A DNA stretch of 64,000 bases from Strigamia acuminata (lineage: Eukaryota; Arthropoda; Chilopoda; Geophilomorpha; Linotaeniidae), in contig OX442318.1 in NCBI GenBank assembly GCA_949358305.1, positions 4,450,501 to 4,514,500 on the forward strand, read 5' to 3'. This document shows positions 38,290-50,200 of this stretch, piece by piece; positions within the stretch are counted from its first letter, which is position 1; each line of letters starts with the position of its first letter. The translations under genes and the position numbers were made by a program. The notes under the pieces were generated by a model, which saw only the letters and a list, made by a program, of their open reading frames with translations, had not been told where the DNA came from and did no database searches.

Positions 38290-41200
38290 ATGCCGTCGAG
38301 TTCAGTCGACAGTTACGACTTGATCGAGCAGTCGTTGCAATCGAGTTTGAACGGTCCGTCCACGTCGTGTAATGACGGGAGCGCGGTGAATAGTTTCGAG
38401 GAGAATCTGCTGGCGTCGTCGAAGAAAGTTCTGCTGTCGAAGATCGAGTTCGAACCGGCGGGAAAGAATTATAGTTTTTCCTTGAAGAATTTGAAGAATA
38501 AATATATTCATTTGAATCCTGAAAGAAAGAGTTGCAAGAATAATGATTCAACAGGTATATATTTGTGTGTGATGGAGTTGATTTGGTGGTGTTATTATTG
38601 TTTAATTTTGATTTTTTAAATTTTGATTTTTTTGTTTAAATTTTGATTTTTTGTTTAAATTTTTTTTTTTGTTGGGAATATTGGGTTGTGGTAATTTGAT
38701 GGTCAAGGGGTATTGTTTTTTGTTTTGAACTTGGCTTTTTTTTTAAATTTTATTTTTGTTTGCAATTGTTGAGATTAATATTTTTTTTATATGTAAAAGT
38801 TTTTTTTTTGTTTGAATTGAATATTTTTTTGTTTAAGACTCAATTTTTTTCGTTTAAAATTGGATTTTTTCGTTTAGAATTGAATTTTTTTGTTTAAAAT
38901 TGAATTTTTTCGTTTAAAATTGGATTTTTTCGTTTAAAATTGGATTTTTTCGTTTAAAATTGAATTTTTTCGTTTAAAATTGAATTTTTTCATTTAAAAT
39001 TGAATTTTTTCGTTCAAAATTGAATTTTTTTCATTTAAAATTGAATTTTTTTGTGTCTAAAACTATTTTTTTCTTTAAAATTGAATTTTTTTGTCTAAAA
39101 GATATTGAATATTTTTGCTAAGAGTCGAATTTTCTTTTAAAAAATTATCTAAAATCGAAAATATTTATCTAAAACTGAATATATTTACCGAAAATTTAAT
39201 TCTTTTCTAAAAATTCAAATTTAATTTGCTAAAAATCGAATATAATTGCCAACACTTACGACAAAAAATTCAATTTTTACCTAAAATTCTACATTTCCTT
39301 TAAAAATTCAATTTCTTCCCACACTAATGCCAATAATCTCTTCTCAGAAATGAATGGAAACGGGTACAACCACAGCCCACCTCCAGAAGACGACGGAATT
39401 CCCACTCCAAAAGTCATGATTCATCCGCCAGACAGAGTCACCCTCGGATGGCAGCGAGTATACAGAATCGGTGCCGGCCTCCTCAACATGGGCAACACGT
39501 GTTTCCTCAACGCCATCCTCCAGTGTCTAACATACACCCCGCCACTTGTCAACCATCTCATCGAATTTGACGAACACAGCACCAATTGTAACCAAAAAAA
39601 CACAAAAAAACCCAAAAAAAAAAAATTTAAACTAAATTCCGCCATTTTTTCCAGGCAAAATGGTCGGATTTTGCATGATGTGCGAGTTATTCCGCCACAT
39701 ACGACGCGCCCTAGAGAAAAACGGCGAGACAATCAAGCCACAATGTATTTTACAGAAACTAAAAGGTAATTTAATAATTAAAATTAATTAATTTCAATTA
39801 ATTTCGTTTATTTTTGATTATTTTCAGCCATAGCGAAGAACATGGCGTGGGGCCATCAAGAAGACGCGCACGAATTTCTACGCTACATCATGGAATCCAT
39901 GATCAAATCGTCGCTAAAAGGCTACAGTTCTTCGTCCCTAGATCGAATTAGTTTAGAAACAACCGTAGTTAATCACATATTCGGCGGTTATCACAGATCG
40001 CAGGTGATTTGTTTGAAGTGCAAATCGAAAAGCGACACCTACGAGCATTTTATGGACCTCATTTTAGACATTAAAGTGAGTTTTGGGTGTTTTTTGGCGT
40101 TTTTTGAGTGTTTTTTGGCGTTTTTTGAGTGTTTTTTGGCGTTTTTTGGGTGTTTTTTGTGGATTAATTTGGTTTTTTGGCGTTTTTTGGGTGTTTTTTT
40201 GTGGATTAATTTGGTTTTTTGGCGTTTTTTGGGTGTTTTTTGTGGATTAATTTGGTTTTTTGGTGTTTTTTAGACCGTGCCGAGCTTGGAGAAGGCGATG
40301 GAGAAGTTTGTTCAGGCGGAACTTTTAGATAACGATAACGCGTACATGTGTCCGCGGTGTTTGAAGAAGTGTCCGGCACAGAAGCGGTTCTCGATCCATC
40401 GCGCGCCGAATATCGCGACGTTTCAGTTGAAGCGATTCGATTATAATCGGATGATGGGTGGGAAGATTAGTAAGAATATTTCGTTTCCGGAGAAGTTGGA
40501 TATGCGATCTTATATGTCGCAGACACAGGTGGGTTTGATTGGGTTTGGGTTTAGTGGTTGGTTTGGATTGATTGATTGATTTTTTTATTTTTTTTTGTAG
40601 GGTCCGCCGGTTAAATATCAGTTGTATGCTGTTTTAGTTCATCAAGGGGCGTCGTGTAGCTCTGGACATTATTTTTGCTTTGTTCGTAATTCGAATAATT
40701 TGTGGTACTGCATGGATGATTGCAGGGTATGTATTGGATCGGGTTGTTTTGGGTGTGATTTGTTTGGATGTGGGTTTTAGTTGTTGTTGTTGTGGTTAGA
40801 ATTGCACGAAGCGGGTGTTGTTTTGCTTGGAATTAATGAAATTGATGTAAAACGAGTGTTATTTTATGCGTTTTAGTTATACTTAATGTAAAACGAGTCT
40901 TGTTTTACTAAAATTTAATGGAATTAACGTAAAACTAGTTTTATTTTAATGAATTTTAATGAAATTAACTTATATTTTACGTAAAACGAGTCTTGTTTAC
41001 TAAAATTTAATGAAATTGATGTAAAACGGGTCTTATTTTATGCAATTTACTTATATTTCAACTAAAACGAGTCTTGTTTTACTGAAATTTAATGTAATTA
41101 ACGTAAAACGAGTTTTATTTTAATGAAATTTAATGTAATTAACGTAAAACGAGTTTTATTTTAATGAAATTTAATTTAATTAACGTAAAACGAGTTTTAT

Positions 41201-44149
41201 TTTAATGAAATTAACATAAAACGAACTTTATTTCGTGCAAAATTACTGAAATCCACGCGAAGCAACTCTCATTTTGCCAAAAAACACCACAAAACGAGTC
41301 TCGTTTAACTCAAAACGAGTCTCTATTTAAAAACAAACTAACCAACGTAAACTTCGAATTGCAGATCCGCCAAGTGAGCCTCAACATCGTGCTATCCCAA
41401 CAGGCCTACCTTCTCTTCTACACCCGCGTGGCCAACAACCCCACCTACTTCACCAAAACCACGACGGTGCAACCCGCCTCCAACGTGCAAACCACGCACA
41501 ACTCCATCGTCCTCAACGGCAACGGCACCGCCAACGGCACCTCCAACACCCCCAACACCGCCAACCACGACCCCCACAACAAAATCATCAACAACACCCA
41601 GAAACAGAACGCCACCTGCACGACAGTCAACGGCAACGGAAACATCCGCAACCGCAACCCCCGCATCATCGCCGCCACGGGCCCCCTCACGCCCCTCGCC
41701 GTCCCCGCGGACCCCGAACAGCAAACCCAACAACCGCGCATCGTCATGCACATCAAGAACGGGAAAGTGACCTCTTGCGAGCAGCAGTGGAACGAGAAGA
41801 ACAAGGAGAAGGACGAGAACTGCCACGTGAATCTCGTCCCGTACGGCGCCGACTCGTCGTCCGAGTCGGAGCTGGACGAGGCGAAGCCCGGGCTGCCGAG
41901 CGACGAGCTGGACGACGGGAAGATCAAGGCGACGTCGTCGTGGGTGGTGACGTCGACGGGCTCGCCGTCGCCGGCCGCGTCGGAGTGCAGCAGCGTCAAG
42001 TCGACGATCGTCGGGTGGACGGTGACGCGCGTGGACGTGAAGGAGGAGGAGAAGGGCAACGGGAGGACGTACGCCGGGTGGACGGTGACGGAGAAGGACG
42101 TGGTGCCGCACAGGTTGTTGGGGGGCAAGGAAGTGAGCGACAGACGCTTCTACGAGGACGATTCGCAGCTGCTGCGCCATCGGAGGAAGAGTTTGGCGCG
42201 CGGGGAGGAGGATCGGCGGCACAGTGACACGGAGGCGGTGGGGGTGGGGGTCGGGGTCGGGAGGAGTGTGGGGTGTTTGGAGGAGAAGAGGGAGGTTTGT
42301 AGGGTGAATGGGGCGGCGGAGGAGGAGGAAGAGGAGGAGAAGAAGGGGAGGAAGAGGAGGAGGCATGAGGAGGAGAGGGAGAGGAAGAGGAGGAGGAGGA
42401 GTAAGAATAGTAAGAACAGTAGGAGGAGGCATGAGGAGAGCGAGCATTCCAGTGATGATAGTGACAAGAGTTATGAGTTGGAGTGGGTGGAGAGGACGAA
42501 GGAGACGATGGAGCAGGAGAGACAACAGAGTTCTGGTAAGAGTGAGGAATGAGGATTTTTGTGTGTAGAAAGTGTTTTTAGCGTGTAAAATGTGCATTTT
42601 TGCGTGTAAAGAGCGTTTTTAGCATGTAAAATGTGCATTTTTGCGTTAAAAATTGCATTTTTGCGTTAGAAATTGCATTTTTGCGTTAAAAATTGCATTT
42701 TTGCGTTAAAAATTGCATTTTTGCGTTGAAAATTGCATTTTTACGTGTAAAGTGTTTTTAGCGTGTAAAATGTGCATTTTTGCGTGAAAATAGTTTTTTT
42801 AGCGTGTAAAATGTGCATTTTTGCGTGTAAAGAGTGTTTTTGCATGTAAAAAGTGTTTTTAGCATGAAAAATGTGCATTTTTGCGTGTAAAGAGTGTTTT
42901 TAGCATGTAAAATGTGCATTTTTGCGTGTAAAGAGTGTTTTTGCGTGTAAAAGGTGTTTTTAGCATGAAAAATGTGCATTTTTGCGTGTAGAGAGTGTTT
43001 TTAGCATGTAAAATGTGCATTTTTGCGTGTCTCGTGTGTTTTTAGCGAGTAAAAATTGCATTTTTGCATGTAAAAAGAGTTTTAGCGTGTAAAATGTGCA
43101 TTTTTGCACGTTCAAAGTGTATTGTCCACGTACGAAGTGCATTTCTGCATTACAGAGTGCATTAATTTATAGAAATGTGGGTACATATTTCTTGCATGAT
43201 GTGACCTAACCTGACCTGCAAAAAGTAAGTCAAGGTTAGGTCAGGTCCTGTGGGGAAATACCTACGAATAAAAAGTGGATTTTGCAAGTGGAAATTGAAT
43301 TTTTTTTTTTTAGCGAAAACGTTCAATTTTTTTGTTACAAAATGCTCGATTTTTCTTCCATTCGTGCATTTTTTACACACACAAATCCATTTTGGTATTA
43401 AAAAAAACCATAAAGCTTATCACTAATCTTAATCCGCCATTTGTTGACAGTTACTGCGAAACACAGGGACGAAAACCCACACAACAACACGAGCACACAG
43501 AACGGAAAAGATCGCTACGACGAGAGGAGACATTCCACAAATAACGGAATCGTGGACTATTTTAAAAATATCCAACAAAACGCGTACGGATCCAAAGGTA
43601 AAATCGCAACGCACGAAACGAAACCAAACTCAATCGAATTATTTGCAGTAAATTCGTGGAACGGAGGCCAAAGTTCTCTCGATCGTGAGTCGTGTTCCGC
43701 AGCCGCTCGGTGGCAGGAAAACGACGATTACGACGACGAATACGACAAAGGAAGAGTAAGTTGACCGGAAACGGGAAAACCACCATTTTTTGGTATTTTT
43801 TTTTATATTTATTTATTTATTTCGATTTTAGGTAAAGAAAACTAAAATGTACAAACCAAATCGTAACGAGTTCGGTCGTTTTAATCCGTTTCAACGGTGT
43901 CAGAACGATAGGAATTATTATACTAATAATAGTAACAATAAACAGGTAAATTAATTTTATTAATTAATTTTTATTTTATTTAATTTGTGTTTTTTTTTTA
44001 TTTTTTTTTAGGATCGTCCGCCATTTAATTCATTTTCCAGGAAACCATCACATTTCCACCACAATCACAATCACAGAAGTTACTCGAATTGTAATTTTAA
44101 ATACCAGAACAATAAGTTTCGAGGGAAAAAACAAAATGGTGGTTTATAA
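38290..44149 (+). CDS. USP36: Ubiquitin-specific protease USP36
   Basis: Eleven exons: 38290-38554, 39348-39587, 39655-39765, 39828-40075, 40274-40528, 40601-40726, 41365-42535, 43451-43597, 43649-43755, 43832-43945, 44012-44149; 973 aa. The USP domain spans about 130-440: catalytic Cys140 in LNMGNTCFLNAILQC, His396 in SGHYFCF, Asp412/413 in WYCMDDC, and zinc-type pairs CLKCKSKSD and CPRCLKKC. A basic, Glu/Arg/Lys-rich disordered region follows. The C-terminal motif (YGSKVNSWNGG, then DEYDKGRVKKTKMYKPNRNE, then GRFNPFQR) is the part that marks USP36 rather than USP42. Known role: nucleolar deubiquitinase acting on ribosome-biogenesis factors. Exon 7 is GC-rich and shifts from C-ending to G-ending codons midway. 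Intron 8 is 51 nt and in frame. Confidence 0.95.
38820..39065. repeat. Tandem array, 20-bp period
   Basis: Repeats of TTTTTTCGTTTAAAATTGAA in USP36 intron 1. The left flank is strongly G/T-rich (TTGTTGGGAATATTGGGTTG) and the right flank A/C-rich. Confidence 0.92.
40080..40270. repeat. Tandem array, 21-bp then longer period
   Basis: Units of GTTTTTTGGCGTTTTTTGAGT (21 bp), then a longer unit containing TGTGGATTAATTTGGTTTTT, filling USP36 intron 4. It contains no C-rich partner segment, so it is an all-G/T array. Confidence 0.85.
40830..41240. repeat. Tandem array, ~41-bp period
   Basis: Units of TAATTAACGTAAAACGAGTT plus TTATTTTAATGAAATTTAATG, about 41 bp, in USP36 intron 6, between G/T-rich DNA on the left and A/C-rich DNA on the right. 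Confidence 0.88.
42560..43150. repeat. Tandem array, 20- and 41-bp periods
   Basis: Two unit types in USP36 intron 7: AAATTGCATTTTTGCGTTAA (20 bp) and a 41-bp unit containing AGCATGTAAAATGTGCATTT and TTGCGTGTAAAGAGTGTTTT. Confidence 0.9.
43598..43648 (+). other. USP36: 51-nt in-frame intron of USP36
   Basis: Donor AAAG|GTAAAA and acceptor TTATTTGCAG. Removing it joins YGSK to VNSWNGG, as in other USP36 proteins. It is a multiple of three and has no stop, so retention would add 17 residues. Confidence 0.7.
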
Positions 44150-45341
44150 CATTATAAGATTATGCAAAAAAAGAATACGTCATGCTGTCAAACTGCCATT
44201 GATCATTTACTGGGTTTATTTAGATTTATTCTACGTTTTTTTGTTGATTTGATTTTTTTGTTTATAAATAAACTCTTAAGTATGTTAATTATATTTATTT
44301 TTCTATTATTATTGTTGTTTTTTTTTTTTTATTGAGATAAAAATGCATGACTTTTTTTTGCAAACAAACTGCTCAAATAATTGTGTCTAAAAACTACGGT
44401 TGGAATTTCTTCTGTTGGTTCTGTATTGAGTGTTTTTATTTTTATTTTTTGGTTTTATTAGCCCATGAAGATTGTAAATAACGTATGGATTAAATACATG
44501 AGTTGAAAAAAAAATTAAGAAATGGAATTAACACACCAATTATGTAGAGTAAAAGAAAAAAATTATATATATATATATAAATATATGACATTTTCCTTCC
44601 ACACCCTTGAAAAAGAAATTGTTGTGATTGTGAAAAATAAGTGAATTGTCCGTTCTCTCTTTCTCCTGTGTATTGTTTTTGTGTTTATTGAAAAATTGAA
44701 TCCTCCCCCCTCCCACATTTGTTACACGAGTAAATACACAAAATAAAAAGTATTTTTTATCTCATAACTCCAGGAATTTCATTTTATTTCCATTTTATTT
44801 CTGTTTTATTTTGTTTTTAAAAAATAAATAAACCGCCATTTTTGAATACAGTACAGCAGATACCAACACACAATGACGTCATTTATAATAATTACTTAAA
44901 ATTTATATCCATACCGTATGTCATTTTTAAAATCATTTTTATTCAAACAAATAATATTTTTATTTGAAAATTTACAATTCTGGTCGATATTATTACTCTC
45001 AAAATCAAAATCTTCTCCATATTTGAATCTATTTGAATACCGCAGCAAAGATAAAATGACGTCATGTATATAAATCTCTTCAAATTTATATCCCTAAATT
45101 ATTTTTTAATCAAGAATAATTTTTAAAAAACATTTTTCTTCGTACAAACAATTTTTTATTTGAAAATTTACAACTTTTCTCGATGTTTTATTTCTAAAAT
45201 CAAGCAATTCGCCATATTTGAACTCGGTTCCGTCATGGTTCCGTCCTGTGCTTAAACAACAACATGAAACGTCGCCTCCTGATTGGCTGAATTTCGATAT
45301 GACCGCGAAACTTAACATGGTCGCTTTCACCGACTGAAATC
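44150..45341. other. USP36 3' region and CENP-A upstream DNA
   Basis: AT-rich, with an AATAAA at 44266-44271 about 115 bp after the USP36 stop and a short (AT)n tract at about 44567-44586. Two similar segments (about 44880-45010 and 45055-45190) share GACGTCAT, TTATATCC and TTTGAAAATTTACAA words in the same order, suggesting a local duplication of about 175 bp. No coding exon seen. Confidence 0.5.
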
Positions 45342-46156
45342 ATGCCTCGCTTACCCAACACAAGTTCCGCCAAAAAGTAAGTTTATTCCCCTTCTATTTA
45401 CCAACCACAACCCTAACCGCCATTTTCTCCTCCAGCACACGCCAGCGAACCGCGGCCGTTACCGCTTCCAAGAAAACCCCGCGCCGCTCGGACCGGCCGC
45501 AACCGCAGCCGCAGATCCCCGCCTACCCACAGCCGCATCCCCAACTGCTACTCCCGCCGCCCGCCGATGACAGCAGTTCCTCCAAATCCGAATCCAACGC
45601 CCAATCCTGCTCCACCAAGTCGTCTAAGTCGTCGAAGTCCGCCACACAGGAATCGAGTAAATCGAGCGATCCATGCACGTCCCCGGAAGCGTCGGACGAT
45701 GACAACACTTCGAATCTTAGGGTTAAAACCCGAAGCAGAACCGACAGCGCTTCGTGTAGTGCGGCATCCCGCGCCGCTCCCGTAGCCGGACGTCGCCGTT
45801 TTCGACCGGGTAAGAATGGAGTCAATTTTTAGATAGATGCGTGCTCGACGTTGTTTTTAACGTTTTTTTATGTTTTAGGTACAAAAGCGCTGCAAGAAAT
45901 TCGTAAATACCAAAAATCGACCGAGTTGTTGATCCGGAAGTTGCCTTTTTCGAGATTGGTGCGGGAAATCTGCGGGGATTCGTCGTCTAAGACTTTCCGG
46001 TGGGAAGTCCGGGCATTGGAAGCGCTGCAGGAGGCGTGCGAAGCCTACTTGGTGCAGTTCCTGGAGGATGGGAATTTGTGCTCGATTCACGCGAAGCGCG
46101 TGACGCTTTTTCCCAAGGATTTGCGACTGGTGAAGAGACTTAGGGGGTTGGACTGA
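45342..46156 (+). CDS. CENPA: Centromeric histone H3 variant CENP-A
   Basis: Three exons: 45342-45376, 45436-45809, 45879-46156; 228 aa. A long tail of about 135 residues, rich in Arg, Pro, Gln, Ser and Lys, is followed by an H3-type histone fold: [40 protein letters not shown] and [20 protein letters not shown]. Against canonical H3 it has a loop 1 one residue longer ([12 protein letters not shown]), an FRW in place of LRF, and divergent ends; these are CENP-A hallmarks. The tail lacks the ARTKQTARKS start of H3. Known role: marks and builds centromeric nucleosomes. The short first exon (35 nt) encodes [11 protein letters not shown]. The gene lies 1.2 kb after USP36 on the same strand. Confidence 0.95.
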
Positions 46157-47223
46157 ATTTTTAAGTTATTTTTTTGTTTTGTGGTTTTTAATATTAAGTA
46201 TTCTCCGGAATTAGGTTTTTAGTGTATTTTTGTGTTAGAAATTCGACACGATCAAGTAAATGCTTGAAAATTGTATTTAAAACAAATTGAATTTGTTATT
46301 TTAATGCTTTTAAATTGTAAATTGAATTAATATGGACGAATAAATTGTTTTAACGTGATTTAAAGATGATTTTAAGTGTTTTATTTTGGGTTTTTTGTGA
46401 TTTTGTGTGTGAAAAGTTATGAAAAATGAATATCTTGAAAATTGTAATAAAAAATGCTAGAATTTGTTGTTTTAGAGGTTTTAAATTGAATATTCATGAA
46501 TCAATTGTTTTAAACGTGTTTTATTTTGGTTTTTATGATTTTTATTGTGGATTTGTTTGTATGTTTGGTTGAGAAAACTTGTAAGAGATGGCGATGTTTG
46601 GGTTATTTATTTCACTTATTTCGTTTGTTTTTCTTTTTTCTCTGGTTAGATATGAATTAAAATACAAATTTAGATTTTGGAAATAGTTAAGAAATATTTA
46701 TTTCGTGGTTTTTTGTTTTTAAAAATAGTTTTAATTGGGTTTTTATCACTTTTATGGATTTGTTTGCGTTGCGGTTTGGTTTTGAAAACCCACAAGCGAT
46801 GGCGCTATTTGGTTAATTTTATTACTGTTTTTCTTTTTCTTCAGTTTATTCATAAACTGAAACGATAATTTAGCTTTTAAAGTATTGTAGAAATATTAAT
46901 GTTGTAATTTTTATTTATATTATTAAGTTTTTATTTTATATGTCACGAGTTACCTCATTGCTTCCCATGCTTCTTTGCAACTCAAGTCAAGATGGACGAC
47001 GACGGTAGTGATTTCGGTCGTGCCGAACAGCGTAATTTAATTTAAAACGTAATTTTACACGATCGGAGCGAGAAAACAGTGAGAAAAAAGTATCGGACGA
47101 GTCTCCTTCGTTTTTTATGCCTGAAAAATCTAACCGAAGTTTGAAAAGAGAAGTTTGCAGGTCCAAATGAAGAGAAAAGTTTGATGGCTGAAATTGATTT
47201 TGCAACGGGAAAATAAACAGAAG
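46157..47223. other. CENP-A 3' region and kinase upstream region
   Basis: AT-rich. An AATAAA follows CENP-A at 46340-46345. Two similar segments (about 46500-46620 and 46725-46860; both have TTTTATGRATTTGTTTG-like, GAAAAC and GATGGCG words) suggest an old local duplication. No coding exon seen; the right end includes the kinase 5'UTR. Confidence 0.45.
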
Positions 47224-50200
47224 ATGAAGAATTTACTCAAAACACACATAATTATCTACGGATTATTACTTTTTTTGTTCGGTGGAATTTATGCTCATCC
47301 GATACCGAAAGGTGGGTAAGAAAAACGGGGCAAAGAAAATGGAAATGGAAATTTTTTCCACTTTTTTTCTAGTTCAAACTTGATAAAACGTTAAGATTAC
47401 ATTGTATTTTGTTCGCTTATCTCGGGTTAGAAGTTTAAATAGTGCGAGATAAGGGACAAATATGTAATTTTGCGATGTTGGAGTGAAAACATGAATTTTT
47501 CGGCGAAATATGAGGAAAATGTGTTTTTGGTGGTTTATGATTTATGGTTTATTTGTTTTTGAGTGTTTACGGTGTTTTTTGTTTGTTTATTTATTTATTT
47601 ATATTTTATATGTTTGTTTTTGTTGTTTTTTGGTGTTTTTTGATGTTTTTTGATGTTTTTGTATTTTTTATGTTGTTTTTGCGGTATTTTGGGTTTTTTT
47701 TTTATTTTATTTTGTCAATATTTAATTTTTAAATTGTTTTTATTGTTTTATTGCGATGAAATATTTTTTTGTTCATTTTAGATGCAATATTAGGAGAAAA
47801 TTCAGATAATTTCATTCCATTCGACGTTGGATCGGTCGTAATCGCCTCTGCAATTTTTATATGCACAATCACACTCGTGGCTGGCTGTCTTTGCTGTCAA
47901 CGGAGAGTTTTCAAGGTATAATTTGATTAATTTAACAAAATTCCACCTCTTATTCGATACTTAAATCTCAAAATTGTGTTTGTTTATGCAGCGTAGGGAC
48001 ACAGTAGGAGTAAGTAGCAATTCAAATGTGTTTTATTTGTATTTTCGTCCGATTTATGGCTTTTTTTTCTTTTATTTACGCATTTTTTGAAAAATATTTT
48101 TTTTTTAAATGTATACAACCAATTTTACAACTTTTAATCGATGAAATTCGTAAAATAAATCGAGCGAATTGAGATTAGATTGAAATTGAATAAACTCATT
48201 GAATTTAAGAGATAAAATGGGAAATTCTATATAAAATTTAGTATCAAATTTTGACCCTTCGGCTTCACGTGGTTTAGTATAAAATGCAAAAATAAATAAA
48301 GAAATAAAGAAAAGAAAAGAAATAATTTGAGGAAAATATCTTTTCGCTTGATTCGGTTCAATCCGCTTCGAGTCATTAGCATTAACACAATAGAAAACAA
48401 GAAAACCGTTTTATTGTCGTGCGAAAACAATTTATTTATTATCCTGAGAAATTTAGAATATTTTTTTATAAGTTTTCGTATGAATTTTTTTATTTTGTTG
48501 AATTTTCATTAAAAATTTTTATTTTTTTTATTTTTTTGTTGAAATTTTTTGATTGATTTTTTGTGTTATTTTTTAGGTTTTTGATTCAGTCCACAACGGC
48601 CCCGTTCACGACGGTTACGTGAATGCTAATTTGGGCACCGAATTCACCATTTTTCCACCCAGAGGAAGCGCAATAGATGAAAGAGGTTCTTTGAACGATG
48701 TCAAATTTGAACCGTTGCCAGATATTCGTCCCAGAGGTCATTCCGCAGCTGGCACACTTCGGCCACGGCCGGCATCCTTTTGTACCGTCATCAACAGAGG
48801 ATTACCTGTCGAGGATTGGTTCGGTAAAATAAATAAAATAATTTGAGAAAAATTGAACAAAAATGAAAGAAACGAAAGAAATCGTCGAAAATCGTTAAAA
48901 ATCGTCAAAAAATCGTCAATAATTGTCTGAAATTGTCATAAAGTGTCAAAAATCGTCAAATATTGTTAAAATTTATCAAAAAATTGGCAAAAATTGTTAA
49001 AATTTATCAAAAAATTGGCAATAATTGTTAAAATTTATCAAAAAATTGGCAAAAATTGTTAAAATTTATCAAAAAATTGGCAAAAATTGTTAAAAATTGA
49101 AAAAAACCTTTAAAAACCATAAGAAATTGTTTAAAAATTGTTAAAAATTGTTTAAAAGTCGTTACAAATTGTTTAAAATTGTTTCAAAATCGTTAAAAAT
49201 TGTTTCAAAATCGTTAAAAATTGTTTCAAAATCGTTAAAAATTGTTTCAAAATCGTTAAAAATTGTCAAACTGTCAAAAAATCGTCAAAAATCGTCAAAA
49301 AAACGTTAAAAATCGTCAAAAAAACGTTAAAAATTGTTAAAAACCATCACAAAATTGTTGAAAATTGTCAGAAATTGTTTAAAGATTGTTAAAAAGGATC
49401 AAATATAGTTAAAAAATTGTCAAAAATCAATTAATTTAATTAAATTTCTTATTTCAGAGGATCCCAGCAGTAATTTCCCCCGCAACCAGTTGCAATACTT
49501 ACAAGAACTCGGCTCGGGATGGTTCGGCCAAGTGGTCGAAGGCGAGGCGCAAGGAATCAACAGAAACCACAAAAAAAACAAAGTCGTCGTCAAGATTCTA
49601 CGCGACGACGCAACCCCAACCGACCAGATTTATTTTCTACACGAAGTCCGAGCTTTTAGGTAATTCCCAAACCAATTAATCCAACTAAAAAAACAAAAAC
49701 TAAACATTTCTTATTTTCCTCTAAATTTAGGGATTTAGATCATCCAAACGTGATGAAACTTTTGGGAAAATGTCTAGAAACGGATCCTTTTTTAATCATA
49801 TTGGAACATTGTGCCTTTGTACGTTTATTTTGGTCGTTTAATCGCGTCGAACACGTGTTGATTTTATCGTTTATTTATAGAAAGATCTAAAAACGTATTT
49901 AATTCAACACCGCACCGAATCCGAGTCGCTCATTCAAGGAAACATTTTACTGAGAACGATATGCAACATCGCCGCCGGTTTGAGTCACATGCACAAGAAC
50001 GATTTTGTACACACGTAAATGGCGCTTGCATTTTGTTGGTGTTTGTATTTATTTATTTGTTGTTGTTTTTTAGGGATTTGGCAGCGCGGAATTGCTTGGT
50101 CACGAATGATTTGCAAGTGAAGATCGGTGACTATGGAAATTCGATTGAAAAGTTTAAAGTAATTTTTGATTTGGATCCTCGTTGTTTGTTTAAAATTATT

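Noticed and set aside
41392-42597. 401-codon minus-strand frame opposite USP36 exon 7
   Set aside because: His/Arg/Leu/Pro-rich composition is the complement of a GC-rich disordered coding exon; no family features and the plus-strand exon fits USP36.
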